Source: Sitta carolinensis
Lineage: Eukaryota > Chordata > Aves > Passeriformes > Sittidae
Assembly: GCA_032173965.1 (NCBI GenBank)
Contig: JAVUNC010000006.1
Location: 20,764,370-20,828,369 of the forward strand
DNA: 64,000 nucleotides
Direction of reading: 5' to 3'
Under the pieces are notes generated by a model, which was not told the origin of the DNA, did not search any database, and saw only the letters and a program-made list of their open reading frames with translations. This document shows, one piece after another, positions 36,906 to 49,524 of the stretch (positions within the stretch are counted from its first letter, which is position 1; every line of letters starts with the position of its first letter). A program made the position numbers and the translations under genes.

Positions 36906-39810
36906 ATCCAAGGACTTTGTAGAAGTGAAAAGGTTTTCAGCCACCTTACTTTATTTTAATTACTTTCCTGAGAAAGGTTTTGAAACAAAGCATGGGATAC
37001 TGCCCATGGCATCCTTTCATAACGAAATTTCAGCATGGAATTTTGAACATGGCACTTGTTGCTGTTCAGTTGGAATCTCCTTCTCTCTGGAGGCCTCATC
37101 CTGCCTGTGAAACACAACAACCTTCATCTCTTCTCACCAGCTGGAGGCAATGCATGTTCATATTGCCATAGGCCCCAGAGCATCTGAACCTTTTGCTTTG
37201 GAGCAAAGTCCTGCAGGAACACAGCCAGCCCAGAGGAGACTGTGAGAAATTCTGTCCTCTGGAGAGTCCTGTTTATTTTAAGCAAAACAGCTAGTTTACA
37301 TGTTGGCCTTTTAAGCAAAATACTCCGGTTCATTCTGCCTTGGATTTAGTTATGTAACCAAATTGCTATGTTTTTAAATAATCTGAATGGAATTTGCAAT
37401 GCCTCCTCCCAAGGGAAAGGGCCTGATTCTGATTTTCCAGCTGATGCCCTCACACAGGTGAGACTTCACCTTCTGGGCACTTCTGCTTGGGGACTGCATT
37501 GCTCATCCCTGCCTTGCACCCAGGACACCTGAGGCCTGGAGAATTGGGAGGGGATAGACCAAAGACACTGAGAAATATCACCAGAGCCAGGTCCTGCTGG
37601 AACACCCCTGAGCTGCCTGGTCACTGGCATTGCCTCCTGCCATGACACTGGGAATGATCCAAGGTGGCTTGAATTGACTGGCAGTCCTTGGCAGAGTGAC
37701 ATTCCCAGGAGGTGGTAGACTCAGCCTTTGAATGACCCAAGCCCTGGCCCACGGCTTCCTGCCTTCCACACCAGTGCTAGGCCCTGTCCCTGGGCTTGTC
37801 ACCTGGCAGAAGGTGCCATGTGGCTTAGAAAAGTGCCATGTCTTGTTTAAATCCCCAATTATGGAAGGCCTGTGCTTGGGCCATCCTGGGGAGGAATAGG
37901 CTGTAAGCTGGTGTCAGGGCTACATGCTTTGGGGCTGATTCACACTCTGGTTGTGAGTCCTCTTCATATACTATCTACTGAAGTCACTATTTTGATCAAA
38001 AGTCGTTATTTTGGTTACTACATATCATATTGTCAGACTCTGTACTTTTTGCCAGTCCAGACCAAGGTCTGCTGTCACAACTGCTGCTGTCTGGGTAAAA
38101 CCAGAACACAGAATTTCTGGAAAACTTGCTTTTATGAGATTTCCAACCCAAATTAATGAGTTGTGGAGAAGCACAGCCTTTGATGTATGTACAAACACTA
38201 TTGAGCTGCCAGCCATCTTGAACTCAAAGAACTCGTAATCCTCAATCCCTTCCCTGCAATTAGAGCAAGGACAGTTGGTGCTCTCCATGACCAACAATGC
38301 CGTGTTTTGGCTCGGAATTGTCTCTGCCAGTGAGGAGCTGCTGTGTAAGCTAGAAGCTCTGGATTTTTGCAGTGCCTATTTTTGCAAATTGGATTGACTT
38401 TGAATTCTACAGCTTAATTTCTCTTCTGTCACAGTATCGTGCGAGGGAGCAAAGCCTCAGTCTTATAACTGATCCTTACACTGTCAGTGCAAGATCCAGG
38501 GCTAAATTTCCTGTGGATATGTATGAATCCTGACATGGCAGATGGCTCTATCTTGTGTTGAATTATGGAGCTTATTGTAGCATACATAGTTCCTTGATAG
38601 AACTTAATTACACCAGAGGAGGGAGCCTGTAGGATTTGGGCTGAAAATATGCTCCAAACAGATTTCCACGCTCCAAAAATTATCAAACACCCATTAATGC
38701 CACCATAAAATATATGCACCACTTAGGTGACGTCCATAAAGAGGAAATAAATACAAAATTCTGGGTGGAAAACAAGGACCATGAATGTCATGGATGAGTT
38801 CCTCTTGGATGACACTGCGGGGTCCTTCACCTCTTCCCCTGGGAGCCATGATGAGTTGATTTCAGCAAGAGGAACACTGCTGCAAACCTTCTCTCCCCTC
38901 CATCTGCCCCCTTCCCTCTCACGCAGGGACAGAAGGTCCTTGGCAGGTAAAAGTGGAATGTTCTCCCCAGCCAACACGGGTGGTCACTTTGTCTTCCTAT
39001 TTCCACACTGTGTCTGCAGCACTAGAACATTCCTAAAGCAACTCAGTCCATCTGTCCTTGCTCCCACATCCATCACTGTGGTCAAGGACTCAGGAAATTA
39101 AGGATTTGGGGTTACCACTCCAGAGCCTGGCCCTGTGACAGACCTGGCATCTCCTGTCCTCCTCCTGGGCAAGCCCAGCACCAGGGCCCGTGCTTCCCTC
39201 GCCTTGCCTGGCCCTGTTCCTCCAGGCCAGTGTGCTTTGGCTGCTGCTCTCCGAGCTCTCGGGTTCTCAACCCGGAGTTATTTCAGGCAGCGCTGCTCGG
39301 TTTCTCTTCCAAGGGCTTATGAAACGCTCTTCTGGGACTCTTCACCTGACTCATTGTTTCCTCTGCCACCCCACGCTGGGAAGCACCGCCTTGCCGATGA
39401 CTTCTTTGGGAAGCTCCTGAGGAGAAGAGAGCGAGAGGCGCCAGGCAGAATCTTTAACCCCGGGTTTATCTCCTCGGGCTCAGAAAAGTGGGGATTTTTG
39501 TGCTTTTTTCTTTTCTTCTAGGCAGTTGCCCAGCTGTAGCTCCTTCCCACTTGGAGGGGGCTTGCTGTCACTGAGCTGACACCCGAACACACGCTTTGGC
39601 CACCTCACAGGCCAGGCTGAAGCCCTGCAATAGGGGCCACTCCGTACTTAGTGGGACACGCCAAAATTGCTAAATGCCGTCTAACCACACCCATCATCAA
39701 AGGCTTGAACGCTCCCATTGCATCCGCTCAATTACAAACCACAGAACCACTCTGCTTCACTCAATGGCAAACAGTCCGACATGGAAGCCACCCACCTTCA
39801 AAGCCCTTTT
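36906..39810. other. Unique non-coding sequence
   Basis: No transposon or gene is recognised. The part at 39120-39480 is GC-richer, with scattered CpG, but has no recognisable exon. Confidence 0.55.
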
Positions 39811-39858
39811 GCTTTTTTGTTTGTTTGCTTGTTTGTTTGTTTGTTTGTTTGTTTTTTG
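39811..39858. repeat. TTTG microsatellite
   Basis: About ten TTTG units with one TTGC interruption, flanked by T runs. It resembles the tract at 7588. Confidence 0.92.
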
Positions 39859-40974
39859 CTGTCGTACTTGGGCCTGCTTTTCCCGCCACCTTCCCGCTCC
39901 AAGTGTCAGAGCAGCCCCTCACAAATGTCAACAAAATTCTCATTTCATGTCTTTTCCCTGCAATTTCTGCCTTTCAGCTGGAAGCAAGGAAATGGCCGCT
40001 TGGTTTAACCCTTTTTTTTTCCTTGCTGATGGTCTGAAGGTTTCCTCCTACCTGCTATTTTTATTTTAAGAAGTGGGTTTTTTTCCCCTGAGACTTTCAA
40101 ACAAATTACTTCTCAGCTTTGAGGCCAGTGATTTCAAAGGACAAATATGGTCTCAAACCTACAAACCTTTTCCTGTCTAACATAGTCTTCCTTCTCAATT
40201 GCTCCTCTTCTTATAAATCACAACACCTCTGATAAAGAGAACAACAAATTCTTCTGCAGGGAGGCAGACAAGGACCCATCCATATATTAATAAACACAGG
40301 CTTTACAAAGATGTCTTATGACCTCCATCTACATGTTTTTAGCCCAGATTCTTGCAGGAACAAGGCCCTGTTTGATCAGATTACACATCCATCTGCCCAT
40401 CACTCTTCACCAATTACTGTGGAATTCCCTGCCATTTTCTGGTTGGGTTTGATGAGATCTTCAAGATGTTAAGTTCCTACAAGGTCAGTGAAAAAACAGA
40501 AGGGTGGCCAGAGAGAAAAGTTGAAGCAGGAGATCAACTCTTATGAAACCTCATCAAATCCACATGGGTACTCACACTGAAATCACAAAGCCATAGGAAA
40601 CTGAGGCTTATTAATCCCACTGCTGATGGAACAGCTCAGATTTTCTTTCCGTTTCTGTTTTTGTTTGTCTGCTTGTTTGTACATTTGCTAGAACAAATAG
40701 CTCGCTCTTGTGGAGCACTACAAACTTCACAGATCCAACCCAAACACAGTTCTGGCTACAAACACTCAGGAATTTGGGAGCCTTCCATCCAGACCCACAT
40801 CCAAACCATCCCAGCTGAGATCCATAAGAAGTAACACGGGCAAGGAAAAAACTTGTCTGAATCTGCTCTGACTTGTGCTGTCATTCCTCTGGGGAGAACC
40901 TGGCTATACCCTGATCCTGCTTTTCTGCTAGATCCCACTGGTCTGATAGTAAAGCTGATTCCATTCCTGGGATA
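39859..40974. other. Unique non-coding sequence
   Basis: No element is recognised apart from a short TTTG-like patch at about 40655-40680. Confidence 0.5.
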
Positions 40975-41205
40975 TTGAGTCCAGTTTGGGGCATTCCCTC
41001 AGGTTTTGAAGCTCAAGGTGTTCTGATTCAACATTAGTAGAAAAGCCTTCATTTGAAGGTGATGCAGCACTGGGCCAGGTCACTCAGGAGGTCATGACAA
41101 TCTCACTCCTTGGAGGTTTCAAAGGTCAGCTAGAGCCATCACTGATCAGGTCCCATTCCAAGCAGAAAATCCTTCCCATCAATATTTCTGTGATTCTGGG
41201 AATAC
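40975..41205 (+). repeat. Diverged CR1-like fragment
   Basis: The order GAGTCCAGTTTGGGGCATTC, GGTGATGCAGCACTGGGCCA, CTCACTCCTTGGAGGTTTCA, CAGGTCCCATTCCAAGCAGA and TTCTGTGATTCTGGGAATAC follows the CR1 sense order (…'gtccagttctgggc', 'ccttggaggttttcaag', 'ggtcccttccaacc', 'attctgtgattctg'). It is far more degraded than the other copies, so this is an old CR1 with uncertain ends. Confidence 0.55.
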
Positions 41206-42043
41206 ATATAATTAACTTTCCTCTTTATCACGCTTTGTCTTGGCTGGATTGGATCTGTAAAACCCCCTCCCCTACCTGCAAATTCTCTGTGACTGGATTT
41301 TCCAGGTTATAAAATACCTGTTCCTTGGATCAAGAAGACATCAGAGGCCAATTTTTGTCTGCCCTTCCTTGGTGCAATAGTGAAGAATATCACTGGGGGC
41401 TTTTTGTTCTCCACCCTATTTGAGTGTTTTCACAGCTTCATTTGTAAGTGTGTGCTCAGAGTTCACAGCATCACGACTTGTGGCAATCAAGAGCTGAGTA
41501 CATCACCCGTGTTAGCTCTCAAGAATTATTATTTTGAGATAAATGAGGCTCCTGCTACTTTCCCTGTCACAGGCTGGTCCTTAGCACTGAATTTAAAGTG
41601 GAGGGAAAGGGCCAGCATCATCCGTCAGCTCCAAGAAGCATTTTCAGCTCATTAATCTAACTTTTCACAGCCCAGCTCCTGTGCCATCTCTGAGGCCATG
41701 TGCCACAGAAATCTTTATGTTTAATAGCAATGGAACCTTGAAGAGTGAAAATAATCATAGGCAAAATATGCAAAAGTGTCCATGAAGACTGAATTTCTTT
41801 TTAGTATGACAACAAAACCACCTGGAGTGTGGAAATTGTGAATGCCCCACTGAGCACACCTATGTCCATCAGTGCCCACCCTTAGACAACCTGCCCCTAA
41901 TTACATTTGGGAAAAGTCTTTCCAGTTCAGCAGGTCAAGGAAATAGTAAGGATGTTGCTGATTCAAGGAGTACCTTAGAGAGAATGGGAATAGGTAACAC
42001 AACCCCAAATCTCTGCTTGCTACGTGGATACCAAGGCCTTCAG

Positions 42044-42096
42044 TTCTGATGAATAATCTCTATTCTGATAATCTGTATTCTGATGAATAATCTGTA
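42044..42096. repeat. Short tandem triplication
   Basis: Units at 42044-42062 (19 bp), 42063-42077 (15 bp, lacking GATG-like bases) and 42078-42096 (19 bp) share TTCTGAT…AATCTSTA. A small local duplication. Confidence 0.85.
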
Positions 42097-42390
42097 TTTT
42101 TCTCTTTTACCTACTAAAATAAGCAAATAGCCCCAGGGTCAGCTATGAGCACTTACTCTGCCCATAATCCTGATTTGTGAGGCAGATAGGCAATGAATTT
42201 AAAACTAGAAAGGGCTAAACAGTCTCAGATTCAGAATATAAATTTCATTTAAAGTCAGTTTGCGATTGCTAAAGACTCTGATCCATTAATTTAGCTTGTC
42301 TGAATATTGTCATGAAAACCTAAGCTTTATTGAGTGCTAAAAGCCTTAAAAAAGATGGAAACATATGAAAATAAGAACATAAATTCCCTG

Positions 42391-42409
42391 CCACCACCAC
42401 CACCACCAC
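42391..42409. repeat. CCA trinucleotide repeat
   Basis: Six tandem CCA units. Confidence 0.9.
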
Positions 42410-43977
42410 TCCAAGTGTAAGAGAGAACCAAACCATAACAATGGGCTCATTACAAATGCTCCATCATTTTGCAATAACCAAGCACTTAAAATGCTCTTGG
42501 TAGCCGCTCGAGGATGCCATTTTTTTTCATTATGAGCCCTACTTAGTGCATAATTTACAGCTGGCAGGCCAGGGATAATCCTACAGTGTAAATGTGCTGT
42601 AATCACACCAGAGCTGTGGTTATGGGCCTCGTGGAACTGATACTTCTTTTTTATGGTGTTGGTGATAAGATCAAATCCAGCCCCGTGCCTCTCACTGGAA
42701 GGAAGGAAGGGCTGTGGATGTAACCACGGCTGCCAGCTGCCCTCCTGCTCTCCCTCCAGGAGCCAGTGCATAAAGGGATGACTTTTCCCCCAGTGCATCA
42801 ACCAGTTAGAGCCTGGAAATGGCAATGCAGCACGAGTGATGTGAAGGAAGGGGATAGAACCAAGGAAAACACCCAGATGTTTCTTTTCCGTCCATTTCGG
42901 TCTGTGCTCCGTTTTCTCCACTGAAACGCTTTGATGTGAGAATTTTTTATTGGTGATGGGTTTGCAGCAGCCAAGCCACCAGACAATAATCCCTTGGTGT
43001 CGATGTTCGTTGGCTTTGTCATCTTCTTAGGACAAAGGAAAAAAAGACCTAAAACTGTTCTCTACCAAAAATAACTTTAGAAAATAAATATTTTGGCCCC
43101 ATCTTGCAAAAAGTCAGTGTGACATTTAGAGGGAGCTAAGAAAAGGAGTCTTTCCTGCCTTAGGAAGAAACTTAGCTTAACTTGGGTCCTGTTAACTTCG
43201 TCATACTATTACTTGGGCACTGTTTGGTATTAGTCACTAGCTGCTCCCTCTCAGCTTTATCCAATTTAATTTCAAATATAGTGCAAACAGATGCCTTTAT
43301 GTTTCATTTTTAAATCATTTATTGTTCTACATGTAGCAAAGAAGCTTAAAAAAGAATGTGAAAGAATTGCCAGAAAGGTTTTTTGGTTTTTTTGAAAGAT
43401 ATATATATATAATTGCAGTTGTGGTTGCTGTGGTTTCTTTTGGGTGGATCAGAAAAAAAATCAAGTCTTCCTTCCTCGGGGATATAAGGGGGAAAAAAAA
43501 GAAAAGAAGAAAGGATGGAGAGGAAAACTCATTCCCATGTCTAGTGCTTTTTATCAGTAATGGAATGAAGCAATCAGGTTTAAGGGCTTGTCTAGATGAG
43601 GACTCTGGCACTGGTGTAAGTCCCGTGGTGTAGTAAAGTCTGTGCAAGCCCCAGACTCTGCTCACTGCAGCAGAAGAAGCCACAGAGATGCAAAGCCACC
43701 ACGCAGAGTGAGGGAGCACCAGGTCCTGCCCAATCCCAGCTTAGGCAATGCAAATAGTTTGGACAGGGGACACCCACACGATTTTTTTTTCTTTTTAATT
43801 TAGCAAAGTGCCCCAGAGCAGCATTACCAGCACAACAGAGTCATTGATCAATTAAAGTATTTTAACAGCTTGCTTCTTCTGGAGGGGAGGGGGTTGTAAA
43901 CAGAGAAACCTGAAGAACTGCTGTCCACAGTTCAATAAGCCCAGGTTTTAAAAGAGGCTTATTTTAATGGAAAACAT

Positions 43978-44212
43978 AACATGGCTTTAAACTGACAGAG
44001 AATAGGTTTAGATTAGACATAAGGAAGAAATTCCTGGCTGGGAGGGTGGGCAGGCCCTGGCACAGAGTGCCCAGAGCAGCTGTGGCTGCCCCTGGATCCC
44101 TGGAAGTGCCCAAGGCCAGGCTGGACAGGGCTTGGAGCACCCTGGGACAGTGGAAGGTGTCTTTAAGGATTCTTTAAGGCCCCTTCCAACACAAACTGTT
44201 CTGAGATTCTAT
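43978..44212 (+). repeat. CR1 LINE 3'-end fragment
   Basis: Sense order: CATGGCTTTAAACTGACAGA, GGTTTAGATTAGACATAAGG, AAGAAATTCCTGGCTGGGAG, GCCCAGAGCAGCTGTGGCTG, AGGCCAGGCTGGACAGGGCT, and CCCCTTCCAACACAAACTGT followed by GAGATTCTATC. It is about 235 bp, 5' truncated, with a short tail. Confidence 0.95.
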
Positions 44213-44339
44213 CAACAACAGATGAGCAAAATATTTTTTGAGAAGTTTTCTAGCTGAGATACATAATAATAGAGGGGACACCTTGGTTTTACTCTGCTCT
44301 GTTTGTCAACAAAGCTGAGAGCACGTGGCAAAGCCACTC

Positions 44340-44430
44340 TGTGTCATTATCCCCATTTCACTGGCAGGGACACCCTGTGCCCTCCCAAAGGCCTGGGGAC
44401 AGCTCATGGCAGCAGAGCCAGAGCAGGAAC
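44340..44430 (-). repeat. MIR-like (CORE-SINE) relic
   Basis: TCATTATCCCCATTTCACTG is followed about 45 bp later by CCCAAAGGCCTGGGGACAGC and GGCAGCAGAGCCAGAGCAGG. These fit, in order and spacing, the reverse complement of MIR ('ttatccccattttacagatg… cccaaggtcacacagctagtaagtggcagagccgggattcgaac'). It is diverged but matches over about 90 bp. Confidence 0.55.
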
Positions 44431-44494
44431 ATCTCCTGAGCTTCCCCCCACATCCACACCCCTGGGCAGGGCGTCCTGCACTCGGGCACGGGGA

Positions 44495-44588
44495 CCAGGG
44501 GTGGCCTTGGCAGTGCTGAGGGAACAACTGGACACGGTGAACTCAGAGGGCTTTTCCAGCCTCAGAGATTCCAAGATTCCATGATTTG
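44495..44588 (+). repeat. Short CR1 tail fragment
   Basis: GGCCTTGGCAGTGCTGAGGG, CAACTGGACACGGTGAACTC, GAGGGCTTTTCCAGCCTCAG and ATTCCAAGATTCCATGATT follow the CR1 3' terminus 'ggcttggcagtgctgggttaacggttggac… aggtcttttccaacctaaatgattctatgat'. Only about 90 bp remain. Confidence 0.8.
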
Positions 44589-44923
44589 CATGTCCAGGAG
44601 AGGTTAAGCCTGGCTGGGTTGGTTTTGCAGTCCATTTTTAGTAGGGGAGCTTTGGTGGTGTATCCCGGTGTGATGTTCTCTTTAGTGGCTGTGATGGGAC
44701 ACTGGCAAGGCCCAAAGAGCCTTAAATCCCACTCCATAAATATGAATTATCCAGGAGGTGGAAAGAGCCTAGTTTGTCCATAAACCTGACAAACCAGGGG
44801 CCAAATCCTGCTCTCAGCACACCATGTCCTCCCCAAAGCCATAAATTAAAACAGTTGAAGTCAGCAGCCCCAAAACGCGCTAAACCCCATCAAATATTTC
44901 AGTGTTCATCAACCAGTCCTGGA

Positions 44924-44951
44924 GTTTTTCCTCCAGTCCTGGAGGAAAAAC
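44924..44951. repeat. Perfect 13-bp palindrome with 2-nt centre
   Basis: GTTTTTCCTCCAG at 44924-44936 and its exact complement CTGGAGGAAAAAC at 44939-44951 are separated only by TC. A direct repeat of CCAGTCCTGGAG (44914-44925 and 44934-44945) overlaps it. It could extrude as a cruciform or fold as a hairpin. Confidence 0.92.
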
Positions 44952-45355
44952 CAAGCCTAGCTCAGATCTGTCCTGTATTTCACCACCTTTAACAGGAAAA
45001 GGAAGGTTCCTCTTCAAAAAAAATAAAAATCATCTCAGAAACCCCACATGGAGTCAGAGGGCACACATGCAGGCACAGACCGGGAAATATAGGAGCACAG
45101 GAAACAGCCAGCCAGCCAACACTGTCCTGGAAAGGCTAATATTTGCGTAGTACTGAAAAGCTTTTTGCCTTTCGGATCCTTCCATGAGAAAAGGCTAAAA
45201 TATTTGGTGTACACATTTCTCAAAACGAGAACATACCATACATAGTTAAAGTAATGACTAGTGCTCTTAATCCCAGACACAAACTTTTCACTGAAGCCTT
45301 TTTTGGGCTGGGTCATGTGATTTATTCGGTTTTCAGCATCTATATATAAAGCTAC

Positions 45356-45370
45356 TTTTTTTTTTTTTTT
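45356..45370. repeat. Poly-T run
   Basis: Fifteen consecutive T residues following TATATATAAAGCTAC. Confidence 0.85.
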
Positions 45371-46007
45371 CTTCCTGGTTCATCCTTCCCCATGTTCTAA
45401 AACCTGCATGTTTCATAAGCTATTTTGGTTTACCACATGGCTTGGCACTTGGTATTTTTTCCTATGATGTGAAAACAAAATTTCAGCTTGGCTGTTGGTG
45501 GCCATGACCTGAGATGCAAATTTTCACACTCAATTAGGGCTCTAATGAGTGGCTAATTACCCTTTCTGATGGCTAGGTGTCCCTACTACTCAGTGACCTT
45601 AAACAGGGGTATCCCAAACCCTCAAAGTGGGAGCTGCTGGTCCTCAGGGACTTCCACCTTCTGTGTGGACAGTCCCTTGGGTTTTGCTGCCAAAAGCCTT
45701 GGTTTGGGGTAAAAAGCCTTAGGATTAGACAGAGCAGAGCAGGCCTGAGACTCTTGATCTGCTGTACAGAGCTGCCCATCTTCTGGCACCAAAGCTTTTA
45801 TTCGCTGTGCATAAATTAATACTAAATACATCCTCGAGCCTCACCAGTCCACTCAGAAAACTGCTCTGCTCAGCCACACACATGACATCATCACCAAATT
45901 TAGTTGCAGGAAAATAAAACCAGGATCACCTGCATTTTTAGCACCAGGAGAGGGGAGGGGAAAAAACGATGGGGCCTCCTTTGGGGCTTGGTTTTTGAGT
46001 TTGGCTC

Positions 46008-46027
46008 TTTTTTTTTTTTTTTTTTTT
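46008..46027. repeat. Poly-T run
   Basis: Twenty consecutive T residues after TTTGGCTC. Confidence 0.88.
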
Positions 46028-49000
46028 ATAAATTCTGATCTCACTTCAGTTTTGTTTACAATTAGAGACACTGAGGAGAGACTTTTAATGGAGAACAGAA
46101 AGACCTTTTGCATGGGGGCACATTAACTGGGGGCTCTCCAAGCTGTCTCTGAGAGATCACGTGTGGTTTTCTCCCACGGCAGACATATGTGGAGAACTTG
46201 GCTAAACCTCCCATGCCCCAGGAGCCTGACCAGGATTGCTCTCCATGGGGCATCACCTCCCTTTTTCTCTCCCACCAGCTCAAGGACCCCTCAGAAGCAT
46301 CCCCAGGGTCCCCCAGCTCCCCACAGAAGGCTGAGGATGCGTTTGCTGCGACCTAATTTAATGCCCTTTGGTTGGTCAGAGAAAGTCCCCTCAATGTCTG
46401 CCTGGCTTGCTTAAAGTGCAGTTTTTCCAGCTCTGGAGAGGCACAGGCACCCAACCACCCTCTCCCAGAGCTCGTGTGTACTTTCCTGAGCTCAGCCCCT
46501 GCTGCCAACCCCATTGTTCTGCCCCCCACCAAGGCCCTATTGTTCGTGTCCCTTGCTGGTGGCATCTGGCTCAGCCAAACTCCTCCTGAGCGGGGGCCCA
46601 GGCTGCAGGGTTTGCTCTCTTCTGTTGGGTTTGTTTTTTTGGTGTTTTTTATTTTTGTTTTTCCAGGAAAGATTCTGAATGATCATTTTTAGGGGGGGCC
46701 AGTTTTAGGCACTGCAGATGGAGCTGATTTGCAAAGGGAGGGTGTTGGGTGATGGGTCAGCAAGCCAGGCATTGTGGTGGCAAGATGGGAGCCCAAAGAG
46801 TGAGTCCAAATTGACATATTTGCTCTGAAAACTTGCTGACAACCCCCATTTTTTTTCCCCTTTCCCATCTCTAACAGGTGCTGCTCCACTGATCCCAAGG
46901 TGAGGAGTATCAACAATGAGAAAGAGGAGCCAGGAATCCTGGGACAGACACGACACTGCTCAGCAAAGCTCTGACAAAACCCAAACTCTCCTTAGGTGCT
47001 GGGCTGCACTGGGGGCTCATTTAGGGTGATGCCATCCCAGAGCAGAGGGAAATGAGCTGTCTCTCAGGACTGCCATCCTGCTGACAGGCCCCACGGCGTG
47101 CAGTGTGTCAGAACAGCATGGGAGCACATTTGTTTCCATCGGGAACCGCGCTCGGCATCCTGTTTATGTTGAAACATCAGCGTTCCATTTTTGTGGGGGA
47201 GCTGGGAGAACTGTGCAGCTGGGGCTCCTACTGAAGTGTCACCAGTGAAGTCACTTTTCAGCAGGGTGATCACTGCTCCGGAGAGGTTCCCAAGCGAAGC
47301 ATCCCCAGTTTCCAAGCTGCTCTGCAGATGTTGGCCAAAGCAGCTGTTGGCCGAGGCATGGCACCCCTTCAGCCACCCTGGGATACCTGCTCCCTGCTCC
47401 CATGCCTTTCCCTGGCCAAACCACAGCCTGCACTTTCCTCCTCCCCAGTGTGATTTAGAGAGCAGAGGACGAGGCGAGGCACAGCCTGTTGCAATTACAG
47501 CACCACCACTCGGACCCCATGGTAACCCGACTGTTTGTTTCCCTGTTGCATAAATGAGGAGGGCAGGATCCCAGCCCTGCAGAGCTTGTGCTGCTCCAGC
47601 CATGGGATGGGAAAGGGACATTTGGTGGGTATCACTGTAGGTCCTCAGGGGAGATTTGTAGCCCCTCATGCAGGGTCAGATGTGTGGCCTTGCCATAGTT
47701 CCTGGGATCATTCCAGCACGGACAGGCTGATCCGTGGGACAGATTCCCCTTGGAGAGGGGCTCCTGCAGCCTTGCAGCGCTGATGTGGTGATCCCCAGCC
47801 CTGGCCATGCAGGAGCTCTCCAGGGCTGTGCCAGGAGCACTCTGCCCACTGCAGGCTGATGAAAGCAAAGCAATTTTGCTCGTACCCACACCAGCATCAG
47901 TCCCAGGGGTGATTTATTGCCCTGGGACTCCCTTCTCACCTGCAAGCAGGACACAAAAAGAAAGTGTCACCGTGCTCAACCCCCAAAATAAGGCTAAAAA
48001 TATCACTGTGAGGCAGCTCTAGCTGCAGTGACAGACTGAGATCACCCTCCATCCACGGGAGTTGAAGAGGTCAGAACTGGTCCCTCAGATCTGCAGCTCA
48101 GAACCAGCAGAGTCTGGATTTTTAAGACCACCTTTCAGAAAAGCACCTATTCTCCCATGGCTGGTGAAACCTCTGCTAAATAACAGCCCTGCAGACACAT
48201 CCTAGCAGAGAAGTTTTACCTTTTTACTGATGTTTGCCTAAAGCCACAGAGCTCCAAAACCCCAGCCAGCTCAGTAATACTGGCTTGGCTCCTTAATCGT
48301 ACATAAACCATTTAAACACACAACAAATAAATAGACACGTTCTGTGTTTCTCCAGGAGGGCTTAACACCTTTACAAAGGGATTTCTTTGATACTTAAGCA
48401 ATAATAGATTGCCTTTCATTTTGCTAAGACCTTCCTTATATCAACATATCTCTTCAAGTACTACACTTCCTTTTATGAAACGCTGGAATTCTTTCATGTT
48501 GGAAATGCTTTTACAGCCAAGTCCTCAGTTGTGCTGGCATTTCTCGTGTCTTGAACTCCAAACTGGCTAACCGCAGTCTCAGAATTCCCAAAGGAAATAA
48601 TGAAAATTCCTAAAATCCTTGGCAAGGAAACAGTTGAAATTTTAAATTGAGTTAATCGTTTTAGCGAAAATGCTTGTAATAAAATAAATATGGGGAGCTG
48701 GGGTGAGGAGGGGGGAAATCTGCTTCAGAAATGAGCATCAGAGGAAAAAAAGAGAAAGGGAGAGAAGATCCTCAAAAGTGAAGCTTCTCTGCTTCTAGAT
48801 ACAGTATTTACTGTTAGGGATATCTGCAATCTCCTGCTGAAAGCAGGGCTTTGGTGGGTGTCCTGGTGCTGTGGTGGAAGTGAGGTCCTTGAGAGCCCAT
48901 TTAATGCCCCAAGATAACTCTGGTCCCAGAGGTCTGGAATTAGTGATGTCAGGTGTCTTCAGTGGCTGTGAAAAGATTTCTGAGGACAGAAACCTGGTCC

Positions 49001-49311
49001 CTGGGATGTCACTTCTGTGACACCAGATGATTAAATGAAACTTCAGCTCAACTAAGCTGCATAAGTTCTCAACAGGCTTTTTTAATGCTAATTAAATCTT
49101 AAAAACTTAAATCACAGCTGTTCAAATATGCAGGAGAACAAAACACACGGTGATTTTGGCTTCTTCCTTTCATTTTAACTAATACAATAAATGGCTAGAA
49201 GAAGACTCAATTATCAGATCTCTGCAAATAATTTCCAGATGACAGGTTGCTTGTGGAGATTCTTCACATTTTCTCTCCCTACCCGTGGGGGCAGTGACAA
49301 TGTGAAGGGAC

Positions 49312-49329
49312 AGCAGCAGCAGCAGCATC
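49312..49329. repeat. CAG trinucleotide repeat
   Basis: Six CAG/AGC units. They lie outside any supported reading frame. Confidence 0.85.
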
Positions 49330-49524
49330 CAAGAGGAGGACCAAGATCTGCTCCTCACCCTGAGCAGTCATTTCACAGCCTTCCCCAGGCTCGAGCAGAA
49401 CCCTTGCCAGGGTTAAGAACTGCTTTGGTATTTGGTCTTTTGTAGCCACCAGAAGTTGGCAGGATAGGGCAACGTGCACTTGCAGTGCTGGGCTGTTCCC
49501 ACAGCATGGGCAGGAGGCAAGGGG

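Larger units (their letters stand above)
41206..43977. other. Unique non-coding sequence with small tandem repeats
   Basis: It contains the TTCTGATGAATAATCTSTA triplicate at 42044-42096 and a CCA run at 42391-42409. The block at 42530-42640 looks like conserved regulatory DNA (see findings). A TATATATATATATA stretch is at about 43400-43412. No gene is recognised. Confidence 0.5.
44589..49524. other. Unique non-coding sequence with a strong palindrome and poly-T runs
   Basis: It holds a palindrome at 44924-44951, T runs at 45356-45370 and 46008-46027, and a CAG run at 49312-49329. A splice-like pair occurs at 46877/46900 (see findings). No gene is recognised. Confidence 0.5.
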
